Assembly (NCBI GenBank): GCA_905214625.1
Contig: CAJMMQ010000006.1
Location: forward strand, 40,029 to 104,028
Length of the DNA: 64,000 bases
Source: an uncultured bacterium
GTDB taxonomy: Bacteria > Bacteroidota > Bacteroidia > Bacteroidales > Bacteroidaceae
Reading direction: 5' to 3'
Shown here piece after piece: positions 53,061-62,400 of this stretch. The position numbers were made by a program, and so were the translations under genes. The first letter of the stretch is position 1. The number at the start of each line of letters is the position of its first letter. The notes under the pieces are model-generated. The model had not been told where the DNA came from and did not search any database. It saw only the letters and a list, made by a program, of their open reading frames with translations.

Positions 53061-54242
53061 ATGAAGAATAGTCAAAGAATATTGTTGACCTTGCTGCTTG
53101 TGGTGGCTTCGGCCGGAGCCTTTGCCCAGGACAAGCTGGACATGTTTAATCCGGTTAACACCTCAGTGACATCACAGACCATAGCCCCAGACGCGCGTGC
53201 CGCAGGTATGGGCGACGTGGGTGTGGCTACCGACCCTGATGTCAACTCGCAATATTGGAACCCTGCCAAGTATCCGTTCTGTATCAGCCGTGCGGGCGTT
53301 GCGCTAAACTACACCCCATGGCTGCGCCAGCTCGTAAGCGACATGGACCTTGCTTATCTGTCAGGATATTACCGTATTGGCGACTACAGCGCCGTATCGG
53401 CATCGTTGAGATATTTCTCGCTGGGTGAGGTTATGACCGACTATAACGGCGAGACCGGCGAGAGCAGCGGCATGACGATTAACCCTTATGAAATGTCGTT
53501 CGACGTGGCCTACTCGCTTATGCTGAGCGAGAAGTTCTCTTTGGCTGCTGCCGTAAGATGGATTTACTCTGACCTTACATACGACTACACCGACGACACG
53601 TCGCCCGGTAGTGCATTTGCCGCCGACCTTGCCTGCTACTACAACGACTATATAAACATCGGCGCGCGCGAGTGCCAGCTCGGCATCGGACTCAACATAA
53701 GCAACATAGGTAGCAAGATTACGTTCGGAGGCGACGACAACAGCGAGTTTATACCTACAAACATGCGTCTCGGTCTGGCCCTGATGGTGCCTATCGACGA
53801 ATTTAACAGATTTACCATTGCCGCCGATGCCAACAAGCTCCTTGTGCCTACATATCCAAAGCAGGAGGAAGGCGAGTCGACAGAAGACTATCAGCAGCGC
53901 GTTCAGAAAGACTATTACGACGTGTCGAGCATATCAGGTATATTCAAGAGCTTCGGCGACGCTCCCGGCGGGTTCAAGGAAGAGCTGCAGGAGATAAACT
54001 GGAGCGTCGGCGCGGAATATGTGTATAACGACAAATTTACGCTGAGAGCCGGTTATCACCATGAGTCGGAGAACAAGGGTAACCGTAAATACTTCACCGT
54101 AGGTGCCGGTTTCCGCATGAGCGCCTTCTCGCTCGACTGCGGTTATGTAATCGCAACGGCAAAGAGCAACCCGCTCGACCAGACGCTGCGTTTCACTCTC
54201 GGATTCGACATGGACGGCATAAAGGACCTGTTCCGCAGATAA
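53061..54242 (+). CDS. porV: Type IX secretion outer-membrane protein PorV
   Basis: A 393-residue FadL-like outer-membrane barrel that shuttles cargo from the T9SS translocon to PorU. The signal peptide ends near residue 22 (GAFAQ), and the N-terminal block TIAPDARAAGMGDVGVATDP followed by SQYWNPAKYPF is the PorV hallmark. It ends at a strong terminator. It lies 187 bp downstream of porU, with no clear promoter between. Confidence 0.95.
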   Translation: MKNSQRILLTLLLVVASAGAFAQDKLDMFNPVNTSVTSQTIAPDARAAGMGDVGVATDPDVNSQYWNPAKYPFCISRAGVALNYTPWLRQLVSDMDLAYLSGYYRIGDYSAVSASLRYFSLGEVMTDYNGETGESSGMTINPYEMSFDVAYSLMLSEKFSLAAAVRWIYSDLTYDYTDDTSPGSAFAADLACYYNDYINIGARECQLGIGLNISNIGSKITFGGDDNSEFIPTNMRLGLALMVPIDEFNRFTIAADANKLLVPTYPKQEEGESTEDYQQRVQKDYYDVSSISGIFKSFGDAPGGFKEELQEINWSVGAEYVYNDKFTLRAGYHHESENKGNRKYFTVGAGFRMSAFSLDCGYVIATAKSNPLDQTLRFTLGFDMDGIKDLFRR

Positions 54243-54260
54243 ACCGAAGGGAGCAGGAAA

Positions 54261-54313
54261 AACAAGAAGTCGCATGAGCCCGAAACACCGCGCCCATGCG
54301 ACTTCTTGTTTTA
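54261..54313 (+). terminator. Terminator of porU-porV unit
   Basis: A perfect 17-bp stem (54261-54277 with 54296-54312), followed by T-rich DNA. Confidence 0.92.
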
Positions 54314-54356
54314 CATTATCATATTGAATAGCAAAACAGAACTAAAATAAACGATT

Positions 54357-54842
54357 ATGAAGATTAGAACCGGATTTGGATTTGATGTTCACAGGCTCGT
54401 TGAGGGCCGTGACCTGTGGCTCGGAGGAATAAAGATAGAGCACAGCATGGGACTACTGGGGCACAGCGATGCCGACGTTCTTATACACGCTATATGCGAC
54501 GCGCTGCTCGGTGCTGCCAACATGCGTGATATAGGCTATCATTTTCCTGATACGTCGGCCGACACGCTCAACATAGACAGCAAGGTGCTGCTGCGCAAGA
54601 CCGTTGAAATTATTGCCGGCAAGGGATATGTAGTAGGCAACATCGATGCCACAGTGTGTGCCGAGCGTCCCAAAATCAATCCGCATGTGCCGGCCATAAA
54701 GGCATGCCTGGCAGAAGTTATAGGCACTGACGAGGACAACATTTCGATAAAGGCAACCACAACAGAAAAGCTCGGATTTACAGGCCGCGAAGAGGGCATA
54801 AGCGCCTATGCCGTGGTGCTTATTGAAAGCAGGGGTAACTGA
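54357..54842 (+). CDS. ispF: 2-C-methyl-D-erythritol 2,4-cyclodiphosphate synthase
   Basis: Fifth step of the MEP isoprenoid pathway, releasing CMP. The 161-residue protein has the zinc ligands of FDVHR (Asp9, His11) and GHSDADVLIHAICDALLGA, and the substrate-contact KATTTEKLGFTGREEGI segment. It stands alone between the porV terminator and gene-free DNA. Confidence 0.97.
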   Translation: MKIRTGFGFDVHRLVEGRDLWLGGIKIEHSMGLLGHSDADVLIHAICDALLGAANMRDIGYHFPDTSADTLNIDSKVLLRKTVEIIAGKGYVVGNIDATVCAERPKINPHVPAIKACLAEVIGTDEDNISIKATTTEKLGFTGREEGISAYAVVLIESRGN

Positions 54843-54945
54843 GCAATACAGAACCGCGACAGGACACGGCTAACTGACTATGGAAATGATATCTTAACCC
54901 AAATCAGGCATTAGGATTCGGGATAAGACATTTATTCACCTATCA

Positions 54946-55054
54946 AGACCTCTATAAAACTATTTCTAAAATAAAAATTCCAAAAGCTAATTTGCTGACA
55001 ATCAGCATCACTGATTTTAACTGCTTATTGGAAATACAACTTTTGCAGAGGTCT
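54946..55054. repeat. Nested inverted repeats, possible MITE or insertion-sequence remnant
   Basis: Outer arms AGACCTCT (54946-54953) and AGAGGTCT (55047-55054); middle arms TTCCAA (54978-54983) and TTGGAA (55028-55033); inner hairpin TGCTGA-N3-TCAGCA (54993-55007). The ends and size fit a small non-coding mobile element or a structured RNA. No gene lies in 54843-55143. Confidence 0.5.
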
Positions 55055-55082
55055 ACTATCATACATACTAAGCCACAGACAT

Positions 55083-55122
55083 AAAAAAGGCCGTCTCATT
55101 AAAATGAATTTGAGACAGCCTT
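55083..55122 (-). terminator. Terminator of the 540-residue cargo gene
   Basis: Stem TGAGACAGCCTT/AAGGCCGTCTCA with one mismatch, followed on the minus strand by a T run; 22 bp after the stop. Confidence 0.85.
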
Positions 55123-55143
55123 AAATTTATTTGTAATAAACAA

Positions 55144-56766
55144 TTACTTTACAACCACTTTCTTGCCGTTTATGATGTATATGCCTTTGTTGACACCATC
55201 AAGAATGCTTCCAGCAGGAGCTTCCTTAACAAGAATTCCATCGACAGAATAAAGCTTGACAACTGCAGATGCGTCATCTCCAATAACAGACTCTATACCA
55301 GAAACTTCTGTGTTGAATTTTGCAGAAATCTCAACCTCATCTCCGTTGCTAAGCATAGCACCTTCAACAACCAGTGTTATCTCACGGTCTTTGCTTACAC
55401 CGGCAAGAGAAATATGGCTAACATAGCCGCCATAGTTCTTGTCCAGCGTGAACGGAACATCCTCAGCCATGAAATCCTTTGTCTGAAGCGTACCACGGTT
55501 GTTGAGCCACTGCAGCTGAACCTTTTCAAATGTAATGGCACCAACTTGTTCTGGCAACCAGATAAGAATTTCGCTGTAGTCAGCCAGAGAGCTGCCTTCA
55601 GAAGGCAAGAAATCATAATAGAAATCTATTTCCTGCTTCTGCAAAGTATAGGCCATCACGATTGCGCTTGTTCCGGCAGAAGAGTTGTTTGTGATAATAT
55701 CGCGTCCGTCGGCAGTTGTAAGTCCCTTGATGGCTACCGTTATGACAGTAGCTGCCACATCACCTCTTGAAGACTCTACACTCTCGGGGAAGCGGTATCC
55801 GCGAATATCAACAACAACAGTTTTGCCGTCTATGGTAAATTCAGGACTGTATGAGCCGTAAGAGCCGGCTTCCGTATCGCCATACGAAACAGATACGCTG
55901 ACTTTGCTCTTATCTGTATTCAGGTCGTCACTGAACGTAAATGTCAACAATCCTTCTTCACCATTTTCCGGATAATATGTGTAAAGGATGGTACCCTGAG
56001 CCGGATCAACAGAAACAAGCTCACCCGGCATCTCGCCCATGACAAGAGTAACGGAATAGTTTCCGTCATCGCCGTAAATAACGCTCTCGTTTTCTGCATC
56101 GTGGATGCCTTCAAGAGTGATTCTGAACTTATCGCCAACATTGAGCTTGCCGCTCTCACTCATTTCACGTATAAACTTGCTGAGCTCTATATTATAAAAA
56201 TACTGAGTGGTAAGGATGGCATTGATGTATCCGGCAGGTATTTCTTCCTTTGTGCTGAATGTACCATCGGCATTCTCTCCATATTCAATCCAATTATGGT
56301 CAACAGCTACAGTACGGTCAAAAGTCAGCTCAAGATTCGAACTTGACAGAGTATAAGTATCACCGTCTGAATAATTTGCTGACAAAGTGATAGGCAAACC
56401 TCCACCGGAACCATAATATACAGTAATCACTACAGGGTCAAGAATGGTGCTCGTAGAAAAATAATATGTCTTGCCTTCTTCTACTTCACAACTGTAGATA
56501 TAGCCGTCAGAAGCGATGCTTTTTGAAAGCTGTTTGCCTTCCACACCCTCAGCGTTACATTCAAACAATATCAGTCCGCTATAGCCAATATCAAAATGCA
56601 GCGTGTTGTCCTCAATGGCCGTAATCTGCAGATAATTTGCACCGTATGTCAAAGAAACTTCTGCCGGCTGGCTGGGGTCAGTAATATTAATTGGAACAAA
56701 CGACACGGCCTTAACGCCTGTCAGTCCTAACACAATACTGATTAAAGTAAAAATAAGTCGTTTCAT
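55144..56766 (-). CDS. Secreted Ig-like protein with T9SS C-terminal domain
   Basis: A 540-residue exported protein with a signal peptide (1-~20, ending GVKA). It has one or more Ig-like (Big_5-type) beta-sandwich domains, for example SVDPAQGTILYTYYPENGEE through LTTADGRDII, and a C-terminal ~55-residue T9SS-like end (KLYSVDGILVKEAPAG, NKGIYIINGKKVVVK). It is next to porU/porV and a similar cargo gene at 56889. No enzyme domain is seen; an adhesin or structural role is a guess. Confidence 0.85.
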   Translation of the reverse strand: MKRLIFTLISIVLGLTGVKAVSFVPINITDPSQPAEVSLTYGANYLQITAIEDNTLHFDIGYSGLILFECNAEGVEGKQLSKSIASDGYIYSCEVEEGKTYYFSTSTILDPVVITVYYGSGGGLPITLSANYSDGDTYTLSSSNLELTFDRTVAVDHNWIEYGENADGTFSTKEEIPAGYINAILTTQYFYNIELSKFIREMSESGKLNVGDKFRITLEGIHDAENESVIYGDDGNYSVTLVMGEMPGELVSVDPAQGTILYTYYPENGEEGLLTFTFSDDLNTDKSKVSVSVSYGDTEAGSYGSYSPEFTIDGKTVVVDIRGYRFPESVESSRGDVAATVITVAIKGLTTADGRDIITNNSSAGTSAIVMAYTLQKQEIDFYYDFLPSEGSSLADYSEILIWLPEQVGAITFEKVQLQWLNNRGTLQTKDFMAEDVPFTLDKNYGGYVSHISLAGVSKDREITLVVEGAMLSNGDEVEISAKFNTEVSGIESVIGDDASAVVKLYSVDGILVKEAPAGSILDGVNKGIYIINGKKVVVK

Positions 56767-56796
56767 GTCTTAAATATTCTTATCATATTAATTTTG

Positions 56797-56869
56797 AAAA
56801 AGCTAAAGGCGTTAGTCTCGGCGCTGTTGCCATAAGGCCAAAGCGACAGGCTGCAGCCTTTAGCTTTTT
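56797..56869 (-). terminator. Terminator of the split cargo gene
   Basis: Perfect 14-bp stem (56797-56810 with 56856-56869) bounded by A/T runs, 20 bp after the stop at 56889. Confidence 0.88.
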
Positions 56870-56888
56870 ATTTAAAATCTACGGCAGA

Positions 56889-58619
56889 TTAGCGGATAAC
56901 CACTTTCTGGCCGTTGATGATATAGATACCCTTAACGAGTTTCTTCATTACGTCTGCTTTCTTACCCTTGCTTACGAGGCAGCCGTCTACGCTGTAAACC
57001 TCAACAACAGCATTAGCATCTTCAACTTCTACGCCACCGATGTTTGTAGATTTGTCAACGATGAATGTATATGTCAGCTCAGGATTGAAGAGATTGCCGT
57101 CAAGATCATAGAATGTTTCTTCAGGAATAACAACAGTGTAAGTACCATCTTCTGTTATTTCCGGAGTAAACGTAATCATCATCTTATTCATGTCATCACC
57201 TGTAGCATAATCGATCGCTGCAGAGATATTGCTTGCCTCAGCACCGTCTTTCTTAACTGTGATAACATTGTTTGTGTTCAGTTCACCAACACCATACTTA
57301 GAATCTACAGTGAGTTCAACTGTAGCAATTGACTTAACTGTGCTTCCGTCAGCAGGTGTAACCTCTGTAGGAACGAGGATATTCTTAGGCATCTGATATG
57401 TGAGCAGGATAACGCCGTCTGTGCCGTAGCTGATAGGTGTACCGCTTTCATTAACAGCAGCAACAGATACGCCTATGTTGTTCTCAGCGAGAGCAGCCTC
57501 AGGAACAGTAACTGTTATAACCTTGCCTTCAACCTTAGTTTCAGCAGGAACACGAGTGTTCATACCATAAGTTACAAGAGCAGAGTTTACTTTAGCGCCC
57601 TCACCGCTCAATGTAATATTAATTTCAGCAGGAATCTCCTTGCTGTACTCGCCACCTTCTACGTAAGGAGCCGGGTCAACAGACTCAACTGCAAGAATAG
57701 CCGGGTCAATGTTGAATGCTACAGTGAAGTCTGGGTTACATGTACCATGACCCTGCAAACCATCAGTCCAAGGTGTTTCTTCGTTGAAATATTCGTTAGC
57801 AATTGACTGTGAATCTACCTTAAGAACATAAGCACCAAACTCATTGATTTCTTTCGGAGTCTGTGTGCCAATTTCAACAAACTGAGCTGTTACAACAAGG
57901 CCAAGACCTGTTTCATCCTCATTTGTAGTCAAAATTGCATCAGCAACTTTCTCTTCACCTTTGTAAACGGCAGCTGTAGCTGTAGATGTTGTATACACTT
58001 TCTCACCATATGTAAATTCTATCTTGCCCAAGCTTGTGCAGTAAGAATTTTCAGCAGGTGTTACAGATTTGAAGTTCAAAGAAGCGTCTGCAAAACGACC
58101 ATCGTTCACACCAAATGTAAAGTTGTAACCGCTTCCGAATACAACACTTTCAGGGAAGCCTTCTGCCTTAGGCTCAATTTCATTGCCCTCTTCATCAGTC
58201 AAATCAAGCTGAAGGATAACATCTGTTACAATAGTTCCCATAAAATTATAGAAATCCTCAGACATAGTACACTTGATAATAGAGTGGCCTTCTTTTGTAT
58301 ATGATACTTCTGCCTTTTCCCAGTCTAATGTTCCGTACATACCCATCGGGTAAACACAGTTCTTAACTTTTACCTTCTTGTCAACTTCAACAGTTACAAC
58401 CTTTCTGTCATCCTTAAAGCTGAGCATCTGGTCTTCTGTAGGATAAACAACATTTGGTTCCGGTTCAACTTTTACAAGATTTACAACAGTCTTTTCAACT
58501 TTTGCTGTACCACCTTCAAATGTCAGAGTTGTTTTCTCAGGAGTTTCGGTACCCTGCTCCATGCCTTCCTTAGTCTGATATGACTCAATAATGATTTCGT
58601 ATGTACTTCCTTCATACAT
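56889..58619 (-). CDS. C-terminal part of a split T9SS cargo protein
   Basis: A 576-residue open frame from an ATG that is almost certainly internal: upstream, the same frame continues 11 more codons to an in-frame TAA (58653-58655) and then into the 58653-59228 frame. It contains several Ig-like Big_5-type repeats (SVDPAPYVEGGEYSKEIPAE, VTPADGSTVKSIATVELTVD) and a T9SS-like C-terminus (VYSVDGCLVSKGKKAD, KGIYIINGQKVVIR). Without a signal peptide this half alone could not be exported. Confidence 0.75.
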   Translation of the reverse strand: MYEGSTYEIIIESYQTKEGMEQGTETPEKTTLTFEGGTAKVEKTVVNLVKVEPEPNVVYPTEDQMLSFKDDRKVVTVEVDKKVKVKNCVYPMGMYGTLDWEKAEVSYTKEGHSIIKCTMSEDFYNFMGTIVTDVILQLDLTDEEGNEIEPKAEGFPESVVFGSGYNFTFGVNDGRFADASLNFKSVTPAENSYCTSLGKIEFTYGEKVYTTSTATAAVYKGEEKVADAILTTNEDETGLGLVVTAQFVEIGTQTPKEINEFGAYVLKVDSQSIANEYFNEETPWTDGLQGHGTCNPDFTVAFNIDPAILAVESVDPAPYVEGGEYSKEIPAEINITLSGEGAKVNSALVTYGMNTRVPAETKVEGKVITVTVPEAALAENNIGVSVAAVNESGTPISYGTDGVILLTYQMPKNILVPTEVTPADGSTVKSIATVELTVDSKYGVGELNTNNVITVKKDGAEASNISAAIDYATGDDMNKMMITFTPEITEDGTYTVVIPEETFYDLDGNLFNPELTYTFIVDKSTNIGGVEVEDANAVVEVYSVDGCLVSKGKKADVMKKLVKGIYIINGQKVVIR

Positions 58620-58652
58620 ATACCATGCATTATCAAGAACACGGCCATCTTT

Positions 58653-59228
58653 TTAAATCTTAGCAGGACCAACCATTATAACATCTTCACCTTCTTCAGC
58701 CTCAGATGTATAATACTGGTGCATAATGCCTTCATCACCATGGAACTCACAGTGAACATACTTAACCTTCTTGTTCAATGTAACCTTAACCTGATTATCC
58801 CAGCTGATTTTCTCAACCTTTGAACCCTGCTCAGGCTCTGAACTTAAAATTTTCAAAGCGTCACCAGATGCCGCTGTGAATGAAACAGTAACTTCAACAC
58901 TCCATCCAACTTTATTTGCATTATAAATTACATAAGTTTCACCGGCTTTAACTTCCAAAACAGAAGTACTTGGAGCACCCATACCCCATGTAAACGGCAT
59001 AACATCACCGCCAACTACAGTAAACGCGGGATCTTTCATTAAATTGTATGACAATGTTAAGGTACCATCGCCAGGAGCCGTAAAGCTTGCATAAACAGGG
59101 TCATCTACCATATAGACGTCTCCATCGGCAATTACATACGGATCCTCTTGAGTACCCGTACCTGTCGGGGTTGCATATACCCCCAAGGCACATAAAAATG
59201 CCATCAAACTGATTAGTAAAGATTTCAT
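58653..59228 (-). CDS. N-terminal part of a split T9SS cargo protein
   Basis: A 191-residue frame with a signal peptide (1-~19, ending GVYA), a beta-rich region (DGTLTLSYNLMKDPAF) and the start of an Ig-like repeat (LSSEPEQGSKVEKISWDNQVKVTLN). It ends in an in-frame TAA in the middle of that domain; the next codons continue the same fold. As it stands it lacks a T9SS C-terminal domain, so it would be stranded in the periplasm. Confidence 0.75.
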   Translation of the reverse strand: MKSLLISLMAFLCALGVYATPTGTGTQEDPYVIADGDVYMVDDPVYASFTAPGDGTLTLSYNLMKDPAFTVVGGDVMPFTWGMGAPSTSVLEVKAGETYVIYNANKVGWSVEVTVSFTAASGDALKILSSEPEQGSKVEKISWDNQVKVTLNKKVKYVHCEFHGDEGIMHQYYTSEAEEGEDVIMVGPAKI

Positions 59229-59268
59229 AATACTTAATTTTAAATTAATAATAAGTTAGCATTAAATT

Positions 59269-59311
59269 ATATAGGAAGGGTTGGGGACTAGCCCCATACC
59301 CTTTTCTATAT
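59269..59311 (-). terminator. Terminator of the 1255-residue cargo gene
   Basis: Stem of ATATAG-AAGGGT-GGGG with CCCC-TACCCTT-CTATAT (small bulges), in the 175-bp gap between the two cargo genes on the minus strand. The T run is short. Confidence 0.6.
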
Positions 59312-59403
59312 CTTAGGTTCTTAAGGTCCATGCCTTGCTGTCTGCTGTATTATGTTTTGTGAAGTGTTTTTCTGATACAAACATACAAGGCCGATCTAAA
59401 TAT

Positions 59404-62400
59404 TTATTTAACGATTACTTTCTTAACAACGCTTACGCCGTCGCTTGTAGCCTTAACGATAAACAAGCCGTTCTTTCCGCCTGTGCTTACCTTAACAGCA
59501 CCAGAAGTAGAGTTAGCATTGCTTATTACGCTTCCGCTTACATCATAAACTGTAACGTTGAGGTCGCTTCCGCCGTTAACGCTTATTGAACCGTTCTCAC
59601 CAGAAATTGTGATACCGTTTTCAGATACTGTAGCATCATTGATTCCGGCTGTTCCGGCAGCAAACTTCAGTCTTGCAGCATTCAGGACACGCTCTGTGTT
59701 TGCATCGAGCAACATAACAACAACCTTAGTATTATCCCAGTTCTTAACGTTTTCAGGCAGGCTGAATACCTTATTGAATGCAACAGGCTGACCTGCAGTT
59801 ACGCTTACAGGGATGAAACCTGATTCACCTGCGAAGTTGTCGTTTGGCACTTTACGTGCAACATCGTTGAATGTTACAACAGCAACGCTTGAACCATACT
59901 TGCCGCCCTTACCGAACTCACCGAATATAGGCTGGTCGAGAACGTAGAAGCCATTAAGCTGAGGTCCTTCCAAACCATCCTCAAGAACAACAAATGCAAG
60001 ATTGTGGTTCAGAGAGTTCATGGTTAGAGCATAGTTTACATTACCTGTAATCTGTATGTTCTTGCTTGAAGCATCGTAAATAGCCTTGTCGATGCTGACA
60101 TCTGCAATTGCATAGTTTTCGAACTCACGCTGAGCTACATCATAGAATGTATTGTTGCCTTCTGGTGAATCGAAGTGATACTGCTCGCTTCCATCAACAT
60201 ACATCGGCGCATAAAGAGTGTCTATACGGTTAACCAGACCCATAGGCTGTGCTGTTATACCGAAATATGTATTATAGTTCTCATAAGCAAACTGGTCTGT
60301 TCCGATTATAGAGCTATGAATAGCGATAGGTATAACCTGCTCACCGTAAAGTTTCTCAAGATTTTCCATTGCAAGGATTCCCTGAGGACAGTTCTTACAC
60401 TGCTGACCAGTGCTTTCTTCTATAACTACATGCTTTGTTGTCTCAAAAGCAAGGTTGCTGATAGTGTTTGTCTGGCTGTAAACAGTACCGCCGAGATCAA
60501 TGCTTATAGTATACTTATTCTGTGCACCTACAGTCAGAGGCAACTTGTCAGGGAATGTGAAAGAATAATTCTCTGCACTTGTTATAGGCTTGCTAGGTGT
60601 ATCTGTATAAGTGCTCTTGAATGAGCCGTCTTCAGAAGTAAGTGTTGCATTAATAGTGTTATAAGTATTATCACTTGTGACCTTAACTATTACGCCAACA
60701 TTTGTAGACTCTTTGTTAACCTGCGTGCTTTCTACATTAGGAGCAAAATTGAAGTCGCCCTTGTAGTAAACTTTCAGATTATCCAAGAAGATCATACTCT
60801 GATTTTCGTTCTCATTAACGAAAGCGATATAGATATTCTTACCTGCATATTCTGCGAGAGATTTCTCAACATGTGTCCAGTCACCTGTCAGATTTTCCTC
60901 TGACTCACCTGGAGTAAGCTGTTCGTCATAAAGAACCTTACCGTTAGCCTTGAACTTATCATAAAGTTCTTTCGTGAAGTTAGAGTATACAGCATCATCC
61001 TCAAGAACGAGAACCTTAAGTCTGTCTGCCTTTGACTTATAGTATGACTGAACGTCAAAGCTGAGATAATAGTCGGCATTTTCTATTGACAGACGAGGTA
61101 TTGCCATCCAGTCGTCAGATTTTCCTGTAGGATTATAGATAGATGTTGAAGCTGCACAATAGTCAGAGCTGCTTTCTGATTCACGAATTACGAAAAGCCA
61201 AGGAGAATTGTCGGCATCAAAGCCTAAATCCTGCATTGCACTTGACGGCTTGTTGTGGTCACCTTCATAAAGGAGGTATTTAACCATAGAGTTGCTAGGA
61301 TCATTGAAGTCATCAGAGAAGAGGCTTCCGTCAGAACTGATTTCAGGCTCGTATGCACCTGTGTAATTAATTGTAATCTCATTGTTCGGACAGAATCCCA
61401 TAATATCTGTAACAGAACCAGCCTCTACAACAACCTTATATTTCTCATCTTTTTCAAGATAACGCTTGAGGCTAGGATACAGAAGGATTGTGCTTTCTGC
61501 TCCCTGCACAAAGTTAAGTTCACAAACCGGTGATGTCTGTCCGTCTTTATACAAATAAGCCTTAGCATCTTCAGATATAGCGATAGACAAATCGAAGAGA
61601 ATCTGTACAGGATGCTCTGAACTTATTTCAGATACATTTGCCTGATCTGCAGGAGAAACCTGCTGTACAGCAGCCGGAGCCTCGGCACGGCCGATATACT
61701 TAATTATGATTTCATCACTCTTGATAGAGTTGTCTGCCATCAAATAGAATGCTCCTGCAGGAATCTTCATTGTATATTCCTCATCTGCATTCAGAGCCTG
61801 AGGTATACCACCAATAGTGAATGTCTTGTTACCAGACTGAGCCGTAATGGTATACTCTCTTAACACCTTACCAGAAGCGTCCATGAACTGAGCCTTAACA
61901 CCAGATGTTACAGCGGCAGACTTAGAGAAAGCCAACTTCATCTGACTGAATTTAGCAAACTTAGAGCCATAAGCAGGAGATACAGCATAAGTGCCTAATG
62001 GATTAACGCTGCTTGCAGCTTCGCTGATAGTTTCAGGAAGACGAATGATATAACCCTTTGTCTTTGTTTCAGACATACCGATTATGGTCTTTTCATCATC
62101 AGAAACTCCTTGAATTGTTCCTGTGAAATCATAGCCAGTACGCTCATAGAAGTTAATATCATAACGTCCAGAAAGAATTTCGTCTATTCCGTACCAAAGA
62201 CTACCCACACGTACGTAAGCAGAACGGACAGGGTTTACGGCAGGACTGCAAGCAAATACAACGCCTGTATTTGAAACAGCACTTCCGGCACGGTCTTGCT
62301 CTTCGCTTTCTGTATTATATAATATACAAGAGTTGTCGCTTGTATTGTAAAGATAGCTTGAAATGTATGAACCACCAGCCACCTGTACGATACCGGTAAG

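Larger units (their letters stand above)
56889..59228 (-). pseudogene. T9SS cargo gene split by one in-frame stop codon
   Basis: The two frames 59228-58653 and 58652-56889 are in register: 191 codons, TAA, then 587 codons. The N-terminal half has the signal peptide and the C-terminal half the T9SS domain, so together they make one complete 779-codon cargo gene. A single substitution from AAA, CAA or GAA would explain the stop. Confidence 0.7.
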
